Under the pieces are notes generated by a model. The model was not told the DNA's origin and searched no databases. It was given only the letters and a program-made list of their open reading frames with translations. The position numbers and the translations under genes are program-made. From positions 1 through 7,805 of the forward strand of contig DKBB01000310.1 of the NCBI GenBank assembly GCA_002451015.1: a stretch of DNA of 7,805 bases, in the 5' to 3' direction. Positions 1-6,966 of this stretch are shown in pieces (position 1 is the stretch's first letter; every line of letters begins with the position of its first letter). The stretch is from Acidobacteria bacterium UBA6911. Lineage in GTDB: Bacteria > Acidobacteriota > UBA6911.

Positions 1-170
1 ACCTGCGGGCCGTTGCCGTGGCCGATGGCGACCGTCCAGCCGTCCTTGATGATCCGCGCGATGTGCGCGCTCGTCTCGCCGAGCGCCTGGTACTGATCCG
101 GCACGGACATGTGCTGGGGATCCTTGATCAGCGAGTTGCCGCCGATCGCGATGACGACGCGCTTGCTCAT
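1..170 (-). CDS. arcC: Carbamate kinase, N-terminal fragment (runs off left edge)
   Basis: This is the first 56 codons of a carbamate kinase, which interconverts carbamoyl phosphate plus ADP with carbamate plus ATP in the cytoplasm. The protein starts MSKRVVIAIGGNSLIKD. The glycine-rich GGNSLI loop lies at residues 10-15 and the conserved HGNGPQ motif at 51-56, both diagnostic of the amino-acid-kinase fold of this family (usually about 310 residues); the rest is outside the window. The start is supported by GGAG seven bases upstream (GCGGAGCTGTCGT before ATG). It lies 13 bases downstream of argF on the same strand, so the pair would be co-transcribed. The oddity is base usage: I counted about 66% GC over this stretch, and all but about two of the third codon positions are G or C, unlike the rest of the window. 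That may mean transfer, recombination or a chimeric contig end. The family call itself is secure. Confidence 0.9.
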   Translation of the reverse strand, partial: MSKRVVIAIGGNSLIKDPQHMSVPDQYQALGETSAHIARIIKDGWTVAIGHGNGPQ

Positions 171-183
171 ACGACAGCTCCGC

Positions 184-1101
184 TCAGTGCATCGTGAGGG
201 CCATCACGGCCTTCTGGGCGTGGAGGCGGTTCTCCGCCTGCTGAAAGACAATAGAGTGACCGGAATCTATCACAGAGGACGTTACCTCCTCCCCCCTGTG
301 TGCAGGCAGGCAGTGCATGAATACATAATCGGACTTGGCACGGGAAACGACAGCGTCATTCACCTGAAAAGAGCGAAATGCATCCCGGCGCTTTGCTGAC
401 TCGGATTCAGCCCCCATGCTTGTCCATACATCTGTATAGATGACATCCGCTTCTTCCGCAGCCAGGAAAGGATCCTGGACAATTTCGATTTGGGATCCTG
501 TTTCGCCGGCATTTTCCTTCGCCCACCGTACTACCTCGGGAGCGGGCTCATAACCGGATGGCGAGGCGATATGAAGATAGGCGCCAAACCGTATAGCCCC
601 ATAAATCAGAGAATTTGCGACATTATTGCCGTCCCCGATATAGGCGATCTTAATTCCGCGAGCCGTTCCTTTGACCTCGCGGATCGTCATGTAATCCGCC
701 AGAGCCTGGCATGGATGGCAGAAGTCCGTAAGCCCGTTGATAACAGGAACGGAAGCGAACCGTGCAATATCCTCCACAACGGAATGGCTGAATGTCCGAG
801 CCATAATCCCCTGGACCAAACGTTCCAGGTTATGCGCAATGTCACTGATCGACTCTCTTTGGCCGAGGTTGATCTCATTCCCCGTCAAATACAAAGAAAA
901 ACCACCCAGTTGCTGAATTCCGACATCGAAAGATACACGCGTCCTGAGCGACGGTTTTTCAAAAATCATAACAAGTGTTTTATGATCCAGCACATTGCGG
1001 TACTTTGACGGATTTTCCTTAACCGCACTTGCCAGAGTGAGCAGTTCGTGCAATGCATCCGCCGGCCAGTCCCTGATTGTGATGAAATCCTTGTTTTCCA
1101 T
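184..1101 (-). CDS. argF: Ornithine carbamoyltransferase
   Basis: This gene encodes a 305-residue cytoplasmic enzyme that condenses ornithine with carbamoyl phosphate to give citrulline in arginine synthesis, or does the reverse in catabolism. Seen in the sequence: the carbamoyl-phosphate loop S51-L-R-T-R55 in FEKPSLRTRVSF, HPCQ at 129-132, DVWTSMG near residue 228, HCLPAHRG with Cys264, and a C-terminal AENRLHAQKA. An upstream in-frame ATG at 1162-1164 would add 21 residues (MPVKYSQ...). I prefer the ATG at 1099-1101 because it gives the usual family length and puts the SxRTR loop at its usual place; neither start has a strong ribosome binding site (GGGGAAAAGG before the chosen one). A leucine replaces the more common threonine in STRTR, as in some bacterial lineages. 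The last 19 codons use only G/C in third position, while upstream codons are mixed, so the 3' end may come from another genome. The neighbouring carbamate kinase suggests either anabolic or citrulline-degrading use. Confidence 0.95.
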   Translation of the reverse strand: MENKDFITIRDWPADALHELLTLASAVKENPSKYRNVLDHKTLVMIFEKPSLRTRVSFDVGIQQLGGFSLYLTGNEINLGQRESISDIAHNLERLVQGIMARTFSHSVVEDIARFASVPVINGLTDFCHPCQALADYMTIREVKGTARGIKIAYIGDGNNVANSLIYGAIRFGAYLHIASPSGYEPAPEVVRWAKENAGETGSQIEIVQDPFLAAEEADVIYTDVWTSMGAESESAKRRDAFRSFQVNDAVVSRAKSDYVFMHCLPAHRGEEVTSSVIDSGHSIVFQQAENRLHAQKAVMALTMH

Positions 1102-1304
1102 CCTTTTCCCCAAAACCCAATACTTTAGCGAAAAAATTCCCGTCTGGCTATACTTAACCGGCATTTCTCCATTAAATTCCCACCGGACGTGCCGGTCCCG
1201 GCCTACAATAATTTATGAGAAATAAGGTTCATATATGATATCTCTAAAAGGACTCTGCAGTCTGCAATCCTGCAGAAAAAATTGAAGGCAACTTAACGAG
1301 TCCT
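1102..1304. promoter_or_regulatory. Divergent intergenic region between argF and mutS2
   Basis: These 203 bases separate two divergently transcribed genes, so promoters for both should lie here. The stretch is AT-rich around 1205-1250. It holds a 10-bp palindrome TCATATATGA at 1229-1238 and a cluster of CTGCAG-like words at 1255-1275. I see no pair of -35/-10 boxes good enough to name, and no clear ArgR operator. The mutS2 start is preceded only by a weak ACGAG. The argF-side leader contains a GC-rich patch at 1190-1204. Confidence 0.4.
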
Positions 1305-3713
1305 ATGAACGACCGCACATTGAAAACCCTGGAACTGGAAGATTTTCTCGCGCTGGCGGCGCGATATGTGCAGACGGCGCCCGGCCGGAAAAGGATGTTG
1401 CTTCTTCAGCCTTCATCCCTGCAAGCCGATATTCTGCAGGAACTGACTATAACAGGTGAATGTGCGGAGTTTCTGTCTACAAACGGAAAATTCGGGCTTG
1501 CCGGGATAGAAGATCCCAAACCGATTGTGGAACAACTTCAGATTGAAGGTACCAGCCTGGATCCGAAACAGATACTACAAGTGGAGAAATTGCTTCTTTC
1601 GAGCCGGCAGATAAAAAGTCTTATAAAAAATGTCGAACCGGCTGGGTCTTTTCCTAATCTGCAGCGGATTGCGGCTGCGATACCGGATACCAGACCTCTC
1701 CTGGCTGAGATCGAAGGTAAAATACTTCCCAACGGAGAACTCGACGACAACGCCAGTCCTGAGCTTCGTCTTTTGAGAAAGGACCTGACCGATAGACGGG
1801 CGCGTATCCACAGGACCCTTGAATCGATTATACGCACCTTTTCGCAGGCTGTTCAGGAAGAGATCATCACATTCCGAAACGACCGGTTTGTAATCCCTGT
1901 CCGAACCGACTCGCGGAGTCAAATACCCGGAGTCGTGCACGGCCTATCCTCCAGCGGTCAAACGACCTTCATAGAACCTCTGACGATTATCAACCAGAAC
2001 AACGATCTCGTTCGCCTTCATGAAGAGGAAGCCCTGGAAATTTCAAGGATTCTGCAGGATATTACAGAGTCCTTGAGAGACAGTCTTGAGGAAATCAGGG
2101 CTGTGATTGAAAGCCTGATCGTCCTGGACGTGTCCCAGGCAAAAGCCCTCCTATGCATTGAATTTCAATGCACGAAGCCGGATATCTCGGAAGCGGGAAC
2201 ATACCGATTGCTCAATGCGCGCAATATTTTACTTGAAAATTCATTCCGAAAATCAGGATCGAAAGTCGTGCCAATATCCCTGGAGCTGGACCCGCAGAAT
2301 CAGGTCCTTGTTATCAGCGGTCCGAACGCAGGCGGGAAAACAGTCACATTGAAAACGTTGGGACTCATCTCACTTATGGCGCAAATGGGTTTTCATATCC
2401 CGGCTCAGAGCGCCAGTCTCCCGATCTTCAATGAAATATTCGCTGATATAGGAGACCAGCAATCCATGTCGGCAAACCTTTCGACCTTTACCGCGCATAT
2501 GCGCAACATATCCGAAATGGACCAGCAGATGGCTTCCCCATCACTGGTCCTGCTCGACGAGGTCGGTACCGGCACAGATCCCGAAGAAGGCGCCGCATTG
2601 GCCATAGCCATTATCGACTATTTCCACAGACTGGGCGCCATCACAATCGCCTCCACCCACTACCCTAGACTGAAAATGTGGGCCTCTCAGACCGATGGAA
2701 TCCGGAATGCTTCGGTAGAGTTTGATGAAAATACCTTGCGACCGACCTACCGGCTTGTACTTGGTATTGCGGGCGCTTCCTCAGGCATTGAAATTGCCAG
2801 AAGGATGCACGTTCCCGAAAAAATCCTCTCCAGGGCGCAGTCGCTCGTTGAACCCAGTTATGCCCAGGCGAGGGATTATTTGCGCCAGTTAAAGGAGTCT
2901 ATGGATGAAATGGAGGATCTGCGTTCGTCGCTGGATTCCGAAAGAGCTGCTGTTGCAAAAAAATTTTCGGAACTGGAAAAAGATTTCGCCTCGCGAGAAA
3001 AGGAGCGTGAACAGGAATTTTCCTCCACGCTCGAACGAATTATCGAAGAATTCAAGACCGAAAGCAATCGGGCAGCGTACCGGATAAAGGATCGCATCGA
3101 GAAGACACGCCTGAAGAAGACCATTGAAATGCAAGCTGCGGCTCTCCGCCGGAAAGCCTCCAAATTAATCGGGGAGAAGGAATCCGATCGGGCCGATGGC
3201 GGTCATCCCGCGATGGATTTGGATGCGGAGATCCTTGAGGGCGATCTTGTAAAAATCATTTCATTGGATCGTAACGGGAAGGTGGAATCGGTGTCCGATG
3301 AAACCTGTACCGTCGCCATCGGTTCGGTTCGATATCGTGCCAATCGGAGTGATCTGGCTAAGATCGCCGACCATCCGGGTTTGAAGGCGCCACGGGAGTC
3401 CGGGCCCCGGGATTCCGGACTCCGGGATTCCGGACAACTATCAGGCACGGACATTTCCGAAGTAGGGATGGATCGGGAACTGAAAGTGATCGGGATGACA
3501 GCCGACGAAGCAGTGTCCAGGGTAGACAAATTCCTGGACCAGGCTTTTCTTGCCGGTGAAGAAAAAATTCGAATTATTCATGGACACGGCAAGGGAATTT
3601 TAAGAAAAGCCATCGCGGAACTGCTGCAGAACCATCTACAGGTCGAACGATTTGGTGCCGCCCCTCCTGAAAAAGGTGGGAGCGGCGCAACAATTGTGGA
3701 ATTGAAGCAGTAG
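1305..3713 (+). CDS. mutS2: MutS2 family protein (ATPase with C-terminal Smr domain)
   Basis: This gene encodes an 802-residue homologue of MutS2, a dimeric ABC-type ATPase of the MutS superfamily. MutS2 suppresses homologous recombination in some bacteria and splits collided ribosomes in Bacillus subtilis; it is not a mismatch-repair MutS. In order: an N-terminal core/clamp region (RTDSRSQIPGVVHG near 200), Walker A GPNAGGKT at 339-346, Walker B LVLLDEVGTGTD with D418 and E419, the STHY H-loop at 450-453, a charged coiled coil at about 518-625, a KOW-like segment at about 646-685, a low-complexity RDSG linker at 697-711, and an Smr domain at about 724-802 with IHGHGKG at 758-764 and a C-terminal GGSGATIVEL. 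The length is normal. The Smr entry motif reads ELKVIG instead of the usual LDLR/LDLH type, so nuclease activity is doubtful. The ATG start fits the family N-terminus (MNDRTLKTLE) although its ribosome binding site is weak. It appears to be a single-gene unit. Confidence 0.97.
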   Translation: MNDRTLKTLELEDFLALAARYVQTAPGRKRMLLLQPSSLQADILQELTITGECAEFLSTNGKFGLAGIEDPKPIVEQLQIEGTSLDPKQILQVEKLLLSSRQIKSLIKNVEPAGSFPNLQRIAAAIPDTRPLLAEIEGKILPNGELDDNASPELRLLRKDLTDRRARIHRTLESIIRTFSQAVQEEIITFRNDRFVIPVRTDSRSQIPGVVHGLSSSGQTTFIEPLTIINQNNDLVRLHEEEALEISRILQDITESLRDSLEEIRAVIESLIVLDVSQAKALLCIEFQCTKPDISEAGTYRLLNARNILLENSFRKSGSKVVPISLELDPQNQVLVISGPNAGGKTVTLKTLGLISLMAQMGFHIPAQSASLPIFNEIFADIGDQQSMSANLSTFTAHMRNISEMDQQMASPSLVLLDEVGTGTDPEEGAALAIAIIDYFHRLGAITIASTHYPRLKMWASQTDGIRNASVEFDENTLRPTYRLVLGIAGASSGIEIARRMHVPEKILSRAQSLVEPSYAQARDYLRQLKESMDEMEDLRSSLDSERAAVAKKFSELEKDFASREKEREQEFSSTLERIIEEFKTESNRAAYRIKDRIEKTRLKKTIEMQAAALRRKASKLIGEKESDRADGGHPAMDLDAEILEGDLVKIISLDRNGKVESVSDETCTVAIGSVRYRANRSDLAKIADHPGLKAPRESGPRDSGLRDSGQLSGTDISEVGMDRELKVIGMTADEAVSRVDKFLDQAFLAGEEKIRIIHGHGKGILRKAIAELLQNHLQVERFGAAPPEKGGSGATIVELKQ
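3393..3437 (+). repeat. Three 15-bp in-frame tandem units in the mutS2 linker
   Basis: Three consecutive 15-base units begin CGGGAGTCCGG, CGGGATTCCGGA and CGGGATTCCGGA. They encode R-(E/D)-S-G-x three times, at residues 697-711 between the KOW-like segment and the Smr domain. The region also contains an inverted repeat, GAGTCCGG at 3396-3403 and CCGGACTC at 3415-3422, able to form an 8-bp stem. Because the unit is a multiple of three, copy-number change would lengthen or shorten the linker without breaking the frame. Confidence 0.8.
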
Positions 3714-4017
3714 GTGCATTCGATCGGAAGCGGTCTTTCCGCCATCGGCCATCTCCATGATCCTTCATAATTGAAAACAGCCCAATATGTTCAAGATCCA
3801 AATCGCCGAATTTTTTAACCGGCAGACTGTCTCCGTACAGAAACAACATTTCCGAATCCATCTATGCACCAATTCCCGGAATTTATAGAAGTTTCACGCT
3901 TACGGTTTTGCTGGTAAGATTCATCCGATGTACGGCAGACAGGCAGCGAGATAAAAAAGTGAGATAATGGCATCGCCTTCTTATCTCGGCGATTTCCATT
4001 TTCCAAGAACGTATTCT
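3714..4017. other. Gene-poor intergenic stretch after mutS2
   Basis: About 300 bases follow the mutS2 stop codon without a gene I can support. A minus-strand reading frame starting at 3861 (MDSEMLFLYGDSL...) overlaps the mutS2 3' end, has a stop immediately before its ATG and no ribosome binding site, so I do not call it. A short CGGAA/TTCCG hairpin near 3723-3741 lacks a T-tract and is not a convincing terminator. The right part holds the inverted repeat at 3947-3988. Confidence 0.5.
3947..3988. repeat. Inverted repeat CGAGATAA / TTATCTCG with an extra GAGATAA copy
   Basis: CGAGATAA at 3947-3954 is matched by its exact reverse complement TTATCTCG at 3981-3988, and a second direct copy, GAGATAA, sits between them at 3961-3967. 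The element lies about 55 bases upstream of the -10 box at 4041. This spacing and multiplicity would suit a regulator-binding site, but an RNA hairpin with a 26-base loop or chance are also possible. Confidence 0.35.
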
Positions 4018-4046
4018 TTTAAAGCAGACCGTTTTCATTGTATAAT
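4018..4046 (+). promoter_or_regulatory. Putative sigma-70-type promoter of the small acidic gene
   Basis: A perfect TATAAT at 4041-4046 lies 25 bases before the ATG at 4072. At a 17-base spacing the -35 position (4018-4023) reads TTTAAA, a poor match. The expected transcript would start near 4053, leaving room for the ribosome binding site at 4059-4063. This position argues against the longer reading frame that begins at 3967, because the promoter would lie inside it. Confidence 0.55.
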
Positions 4047-4071
4047 GAAAAGATTCCAGGGGGTACCAACG

Positions 4072-4329
4072 ATGGGCGTTATAAGGCTTTATATGGAGAA
4101 CCCGCAAACATACGAACGTGAGGTTCTTGGGACCCTAACGGAAAATCAGCTTGATTTTCTCATGAACAACCTGGAAGAAGAGTTTGAAGAAGACGAGGAA
4201 TATCTTCTGAATGCCGACACCCTGGATTTTCTGAAGAACCAAAAGGCTGATAAAAACCTGATTGCGCTGCTGGAAAAAGCGTTGGCGCGAACGCAGGACT
4301 GCATAGACATTTTCTACCTTGAAGAATAA
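4072..4329 (+). CDS. Small acidic protein of unknown function
   Basis: This is an 85-residue protein (MGVIRLYMENPQTYEREVLG...), very rich in Glu and Asp, with no signal peptide, membrane segment or cysteine motif; it is expected to be soluble and cytoplasmic. The order of elements is a short beta-like start (VIRLYM), a GTLTENQLDFL helix, an acidic run of Glu and Asp at about residues 35-44, then TLDFLKNQKADKNLIALLEKAL, and an acidic C-terminus. The pattern GxLTExQLxFL followed by an acidic patch and an alanine/leucine helix resembles small uncharacterised proteins I recall from environmental bacteria, but I cannot name a function. The ATG at 4072 is chosen because GGGGG lies eight bases upstream and TATAAT lies 25 bases upstream. 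An upstream in-frame ATG at 3967 would add 35 residues without family-like character. The gene stands alone, converging on the minus-strand remnant at 4373-4533. Confidence 0.8.
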   Translation: MGVIRLYMENPQTYEREVLGTLTENQLDFLMNNLEEEFEEDEEYLLNADTLDFLKNQKADKNLIALLEKALARTQDCIDIFYLEE

Positions 4330-4372
4330 GCCTTATCGGGTGCTGCCCGCAGCGACATTCCGACCGCAGTCT

Positions 4373-4533
4373 TCAACTCTCCTTAATAACGCAACGGATC
4401 TCCAGAAATTTCCCGTTTTCAATACGGCAGTGTATGAACTGCAGCACTACATCCTCGGAAAAATATTCTTCAGAACATTCATAGTCTCGGGTGTTGAAAA
4501 AAATAAATACGCTTCAAATTCGGACCGGTTCAT
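4373..4533 (-). pseudogene. Frameshifted, truncated SnoaL/NTF2-like gene remnant
   Basis: The reading begins at an ATG (4531-4533) with a near-ideal GGAGG five bases upstream and gives MNRSEFEAYLFF. It then loses frame at a run of seven A (4497-4503; seven T on the coding strand). In the starting frame it ends after 28 codons at 4447-4449. In the next frame coding sense continues as FNTRDYECSEEYFSEDVV and onward to a stop at 4373-4375. One extra base in the run would join both parts into 53 residues. The joined start matches the N-terminal pattern of the SnoaL/NTF2-like fold (EFEAYL..FN.RDYE....YF..DVV). These proteins are normally about 110-140 residues, so the gene is also truncated at its C-terminus. 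It lies 73 bases downstream of the arabinofuranosidase gene on the same strand. The homopolymer break could be real decay or a sequencing error, but the missing C-terminal half cannot be explained by one error. Confidence 0.6.
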
Positions 4534-4606
4534 TGCATCCTCCGCACCCATCCGGCAGTTCAATACGCTTTCCAAACGATCTGCATATGCCGTGCTATCT
4601 CTCCGC

Positions 4607-6583
4607 TTACCAGGACTGGAAAGAATAGAGTGTTACGCTCAACGGCGATACTTTAATGCGGTTGTCCTTTATGTCGAGTGTTGTCGATTCAATGTCGACC
4701 GCTCGTTCTTTTCCGGGAAGGTTATGAGACCATCGGTTCCCTCCGGTAATCTCCCATCGCCGGGCCTGGTGCCGGATATTGGTTCCTTTGATCTCCAGAA
4801 TCAGGGACCTGGATTCCGGAGAGGGATTCACGACGGCAACCGTCAGGTTATTGCGATCTTCCGTCCAGGCTGCGGCTATATCAAGCGATCCGGGATTGCC
4901 CGAAACCCTAACCGGTATGCTTCCGAATCTTTGACGGTAGAGTTTCAGGACAAGTCCCGTAGTCTCAAACTCCGCATCCGTTTTCGTGGTTTTTATGGCT
5001 CCAATCACATTTACCGTCTGAGCATAATTGGCCATGAAAAAAAGATCGCTCTGACGGAACATTTCATGCAGTCCGGCCGCGGCGCCAAGAGCGTCCTGAA
5101 GGAAGTAGCGCACTCCAAGTTCCCCGTATTCATTGCCTCCGTACCAGTAATTCCATTCATCTAGGGCGATCCGGATATCCTTATCAGCGAGAGAGGGAAT
5201 CTCGGCTCTGTATTTCCGATGCGCTTCTGCAACACGACGGATCTCCTGGGGGATCTGTGCCACGTGGGATTCGACATCGTCCTTGTCCTGCCAGTAAATG
5301 TGTTCGCTGATCAGGCTCATATGATCGGAGCAGTTGGCCAGCATCTCCCGACTCCACTCGCCAACCTGTCCTACACCGATAGGCTGAATCGAATGATCCA
5401 CCGCGCGCATGGCGTCGACGACATTCCTATGTTTTTTCAGGTAATCCGACAGGGGCATATGCCCTAGTTGCCAATCGCCGAACATTTCATTGCCGATGGC
5501 CCACCATTTGACCTCAAAAGGATTGGGATGGCCGTTTTTAGCGCGCAGTGCACCCATCGGAGTGTCCGGAGAACCGTTGAGGTACTCCACTTCCTCAGCG
5601 GCGCCCTCCGCACCCCCCAAACCGGTATTGACCGCAATAAAGGGCTCCGCACCAATTTCGCGGCAGAGCTCCATAAATTCGTGGATCCCGACATCGTTAT
5701 GCTCGACTCCTTTCCAGGCTGGATTTTTTCTTGGGGGTCGCTTGTCCGGATCACCGATTCCTTCCTTCCATTCATAGCCGCTTACAAAATTCCCGCCGGG
5801 CCAACGATACACGGGCGAATTCAGTTCCTTGAGAAGCGCCAGAGTGTCGCGTCGCCATCCGCGGATATTGTCCGCCGGCATCAGAGATGCCGTACCGATC
5901 AGAAAACTGCCCTTTCCTTTACCCACTATTTCCAATCTTCCATTGTCGGTCGAACCCCTGGAAACAAACGCGAGCGGCACCGTGACAAATTCCGCTCCCA
6001 GTTTTTCGACAACAACAGTCTCTCTGTCGCTGGCGCCGCCGTCCCATACGAGACTCACTTCAATCGGCACCGCAGTTGGATCACCGGACAGGACAACACG
6101 TCCCGTGTAACGCCTCCCGGTCTCCAATCCGAGGCGTTCCTGCTGTATCCCGGCCGGTTGCCCGTTGCCGGGGAGGTGCACGACCGGCGTGTGCTCCCCG
6201 ACATAGGAGTTTTCCTTCTGCATGACCACCGAAGGTGAGTTGCCGACAATGAACCAGGGGGATCGAACAAGCAACTCGTAAGGATGGCCCTCTCCGTCCC
6301 AGGAACGCGGGCCGGGCGTGAACATTTCCCATGCCGGAGCTTCCCCTGTTACAGGGTAGTAGAATTTCCGGTCCTCGAGCATCTCGGCCCAAAGGCCCCC
6401 ATAAATACAACGTCCCAGATGTTCGATAAACTGCCCAAAGACATACCGGGAAATCGGCTCTCCGGTTTCCGACGCATCGATCTTCACTGCGAAAGTTTTC
6501 ATGGAATCAGCATGCGACACCATACCCGTAACGGCCAATGCGGCCAAAATCAACGCCAGAAGGATTGTGTACCTCGGTTTCAT
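4607..6583 (-). CDS. Secreted alpha-L-arabinofuranosidase, GH51
   Basis: This gene encodes a 658-residue exported glycoside hydrolase predicted to release terminal arabinofuranosyl units from arabinan or arabinoxylan. An N-terminal signal peptide is visible: KPR, a hydrophobic stretch at 6-22, then SHA before a likely cleavage after Ala25. Next comes the family hallmark FGQFIEHLGRCIYGGLWAEMLEDRKF at about 49-74 (described here in outline), a carbohydrate-binding-like beta domain at about 95-235, and a TIM barrel opening with YRWPGGNFVSGYEW. The acid/base is Glu366 in IGNEM and the nucleophile is Glu476 in ALDEWNYWYG. The protein ends with a beta-sandwich domain. The start is supported by GGGAG seven bases upstream. 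The length with extra N-terminal domain is like other secreted GH51 enzymes of bacteria. No transporter or polysaccharide-locus partner is visible nearby. The exact substrate cannot be read from sequence. Confidence 0.95.
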   Translation of the reverse strand: MKPRYTILLALILAALAVTGMVSHADSMKTFAVKIDASETGEPISRYVFGQFIEHLGRCIYGGLWAEMLEDRKFYYPVTGEAPAWEMFTPGPRSWDGEGHPYELLVRSPWFIVGNSPSVVMQKENSYVGEHTPVVHLPGNGQPAGIQQERLGLETGRRYTGRVVLSGDPTAVPIEVSLVWDGGASDRETVVVEKLGAEFVTVPLAFVSRGSTDNGRLEIVGKGKGSFLIGTASLMPADNIRGWRRDTLALLKELNSPVYRWPGGNFVSGYEWKEGIGDPDKRPPRKNPAWKGVEHNDVGIHEFMELCREIGAEPFIAVNTGLGGAEGAAEEVEYLNGSPDTPMGALRAKNGHPNPFEVKWWAIGNEMFGDWQLGHMPLSDYLKKHRNVVDAMRAVDHSIQPIGVGQVGEWSREMLANCSDHMSLISEHIYWQDKDDVESHVAQIPQEIRRVAEAHRKYRAEIPSLADKDIRIALDEWNYWYGGNEYGELGVRYFLQDALGAAAGLHEMFRQSDLFFMANYAQTVNVIGAIKTTKTDAEFETTGLVLKLYRQRFGSIPVRVSGNPGSLDIAAAWTEDRNNLTVAVVNPSPESRSLILEIKGTNIRHQARRWEITGGNRWSHNLPGKERAVDIESTTLDIKDNRIKVSPLSVTLYSFQSW

Positions 6584-6636
6584 GGACGGTCTCCCTTGTC
6601 TGTTCAGTCTATAAGAGCCGGTTTAAGTCACACTAT

Positions 6637-6642
6637 GTTATA
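6637..6642 (-). promoter_or_regulatory. Possible -10 box upstream of the arabinofuranosidase gene
   Basis: On the minus strand a TATAAC hexamer lies 53 bases upstream of the GH51 start codon, within the 149-base gap after the tautomerase gene. The upstream -35 position shows only a weak TTGTTT at a long 19-base spacing. The gap size suggests the hydrolase has its own promoter. The rest of the gap (6643-6732) holds nothing I can support. Confidence 0.3.
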
Positions 6643-6732
6643 CACATTCAGAGAACTTTGAAAACAACCGGACCAGGCTCCCGTTACGTCATCTTTATGG
6701 AAATCATAGGATGGAACCCATACGGCAGGAAG

Positions 6733-6966
6733 TTAATCGAACGGATTGTACCCGGGTTTCTTGTAAAGCGTATGCGCCTTATCCAGGATGTCCGGTTTAT
6801 ATACTTTCTCCGGCCAATCATCCGGTTCGACCTCTTCGATAGCCATCGAAATGGCATCTTCACCGCATTTCGCTATTTCAGCAATATCCTTCACTATCAC
6901 CTCGGCAAGCTGTTTTTTTACCCGGTCGGATCTTCCGGGATATAGCTTTAATATGATGTGTGGCAT
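6733..6966 (-). CDS. 4-Oxalocrotonate tautomerase family protein (PptA/YdcE-like)
   Basis: This gene encodes a 77-residue tautomerase, MPHIILKLYPGRSD... After removal of the initiator Met, Pro2 becomes the N-terminal catalytic base of this superfamily (keto-enol tautomerisation through the proline amine). The length and the C-terminal KKPGY motif match E. coli PptA (YdcE), whose natural substrate is not settled. The internal segment CGEDAISMAIEEVEPDDWPEKVY fits the same subfamily. The start is set by an excellent AAAGGAGG (6970-6977) three bases before the ATG and by the need for Pro at position 2. A longer in-frame start at 7032 would bury that proline and is rejected. It lies 87 bases downstream of amrS and 149 bases upstream of the arabinofuranosidase gene on the same strand. 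Nothing links its chemistry to either neighbour. Confidence 0.92.
   Translation of the reverse strand: MPHIILKLYPGRSDRVKKQLAEVIVKDIAEIAKCGEDAISMAIEEVEPDDWPEKVYKPDILDKAHTLYKKPGYNPFD

Noticed and set aside
490..1008. Plus-strand frame of 172 codons across argF
   Set aside because: It is antisense to argF, whose motifs are unambiguous on the minus strand.
3574..3861. Minus-strand frame MDSEMLFLYGDSL... after mutS2
   Set aside because: It overlaps the conserved Smr end of mutS2, is preceded immediately by a stop and has no ribosome binding site; I recognise no family.
3967..4071. N-terminal extension of the small acidic protein
   Set aside because: The TATAAT at 4041-4046 and the GGGGG ribosome binding site lie inside the extension, so translation from 3967 is unlikely.
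4330..4372. Possible terminator CGGG-TGCTG-CCCG between the converging units
   Set aside because: A four-pair stem without a T-tract on either strand is too weak to call.
4319..5164. Long plus-strand open frame of 281 codons
   Set aside because: It lies mostly antisense to the GH51 gene, has no family resemblance and no ribosome binding site; the opposite strand carries clear catalytic motifs.
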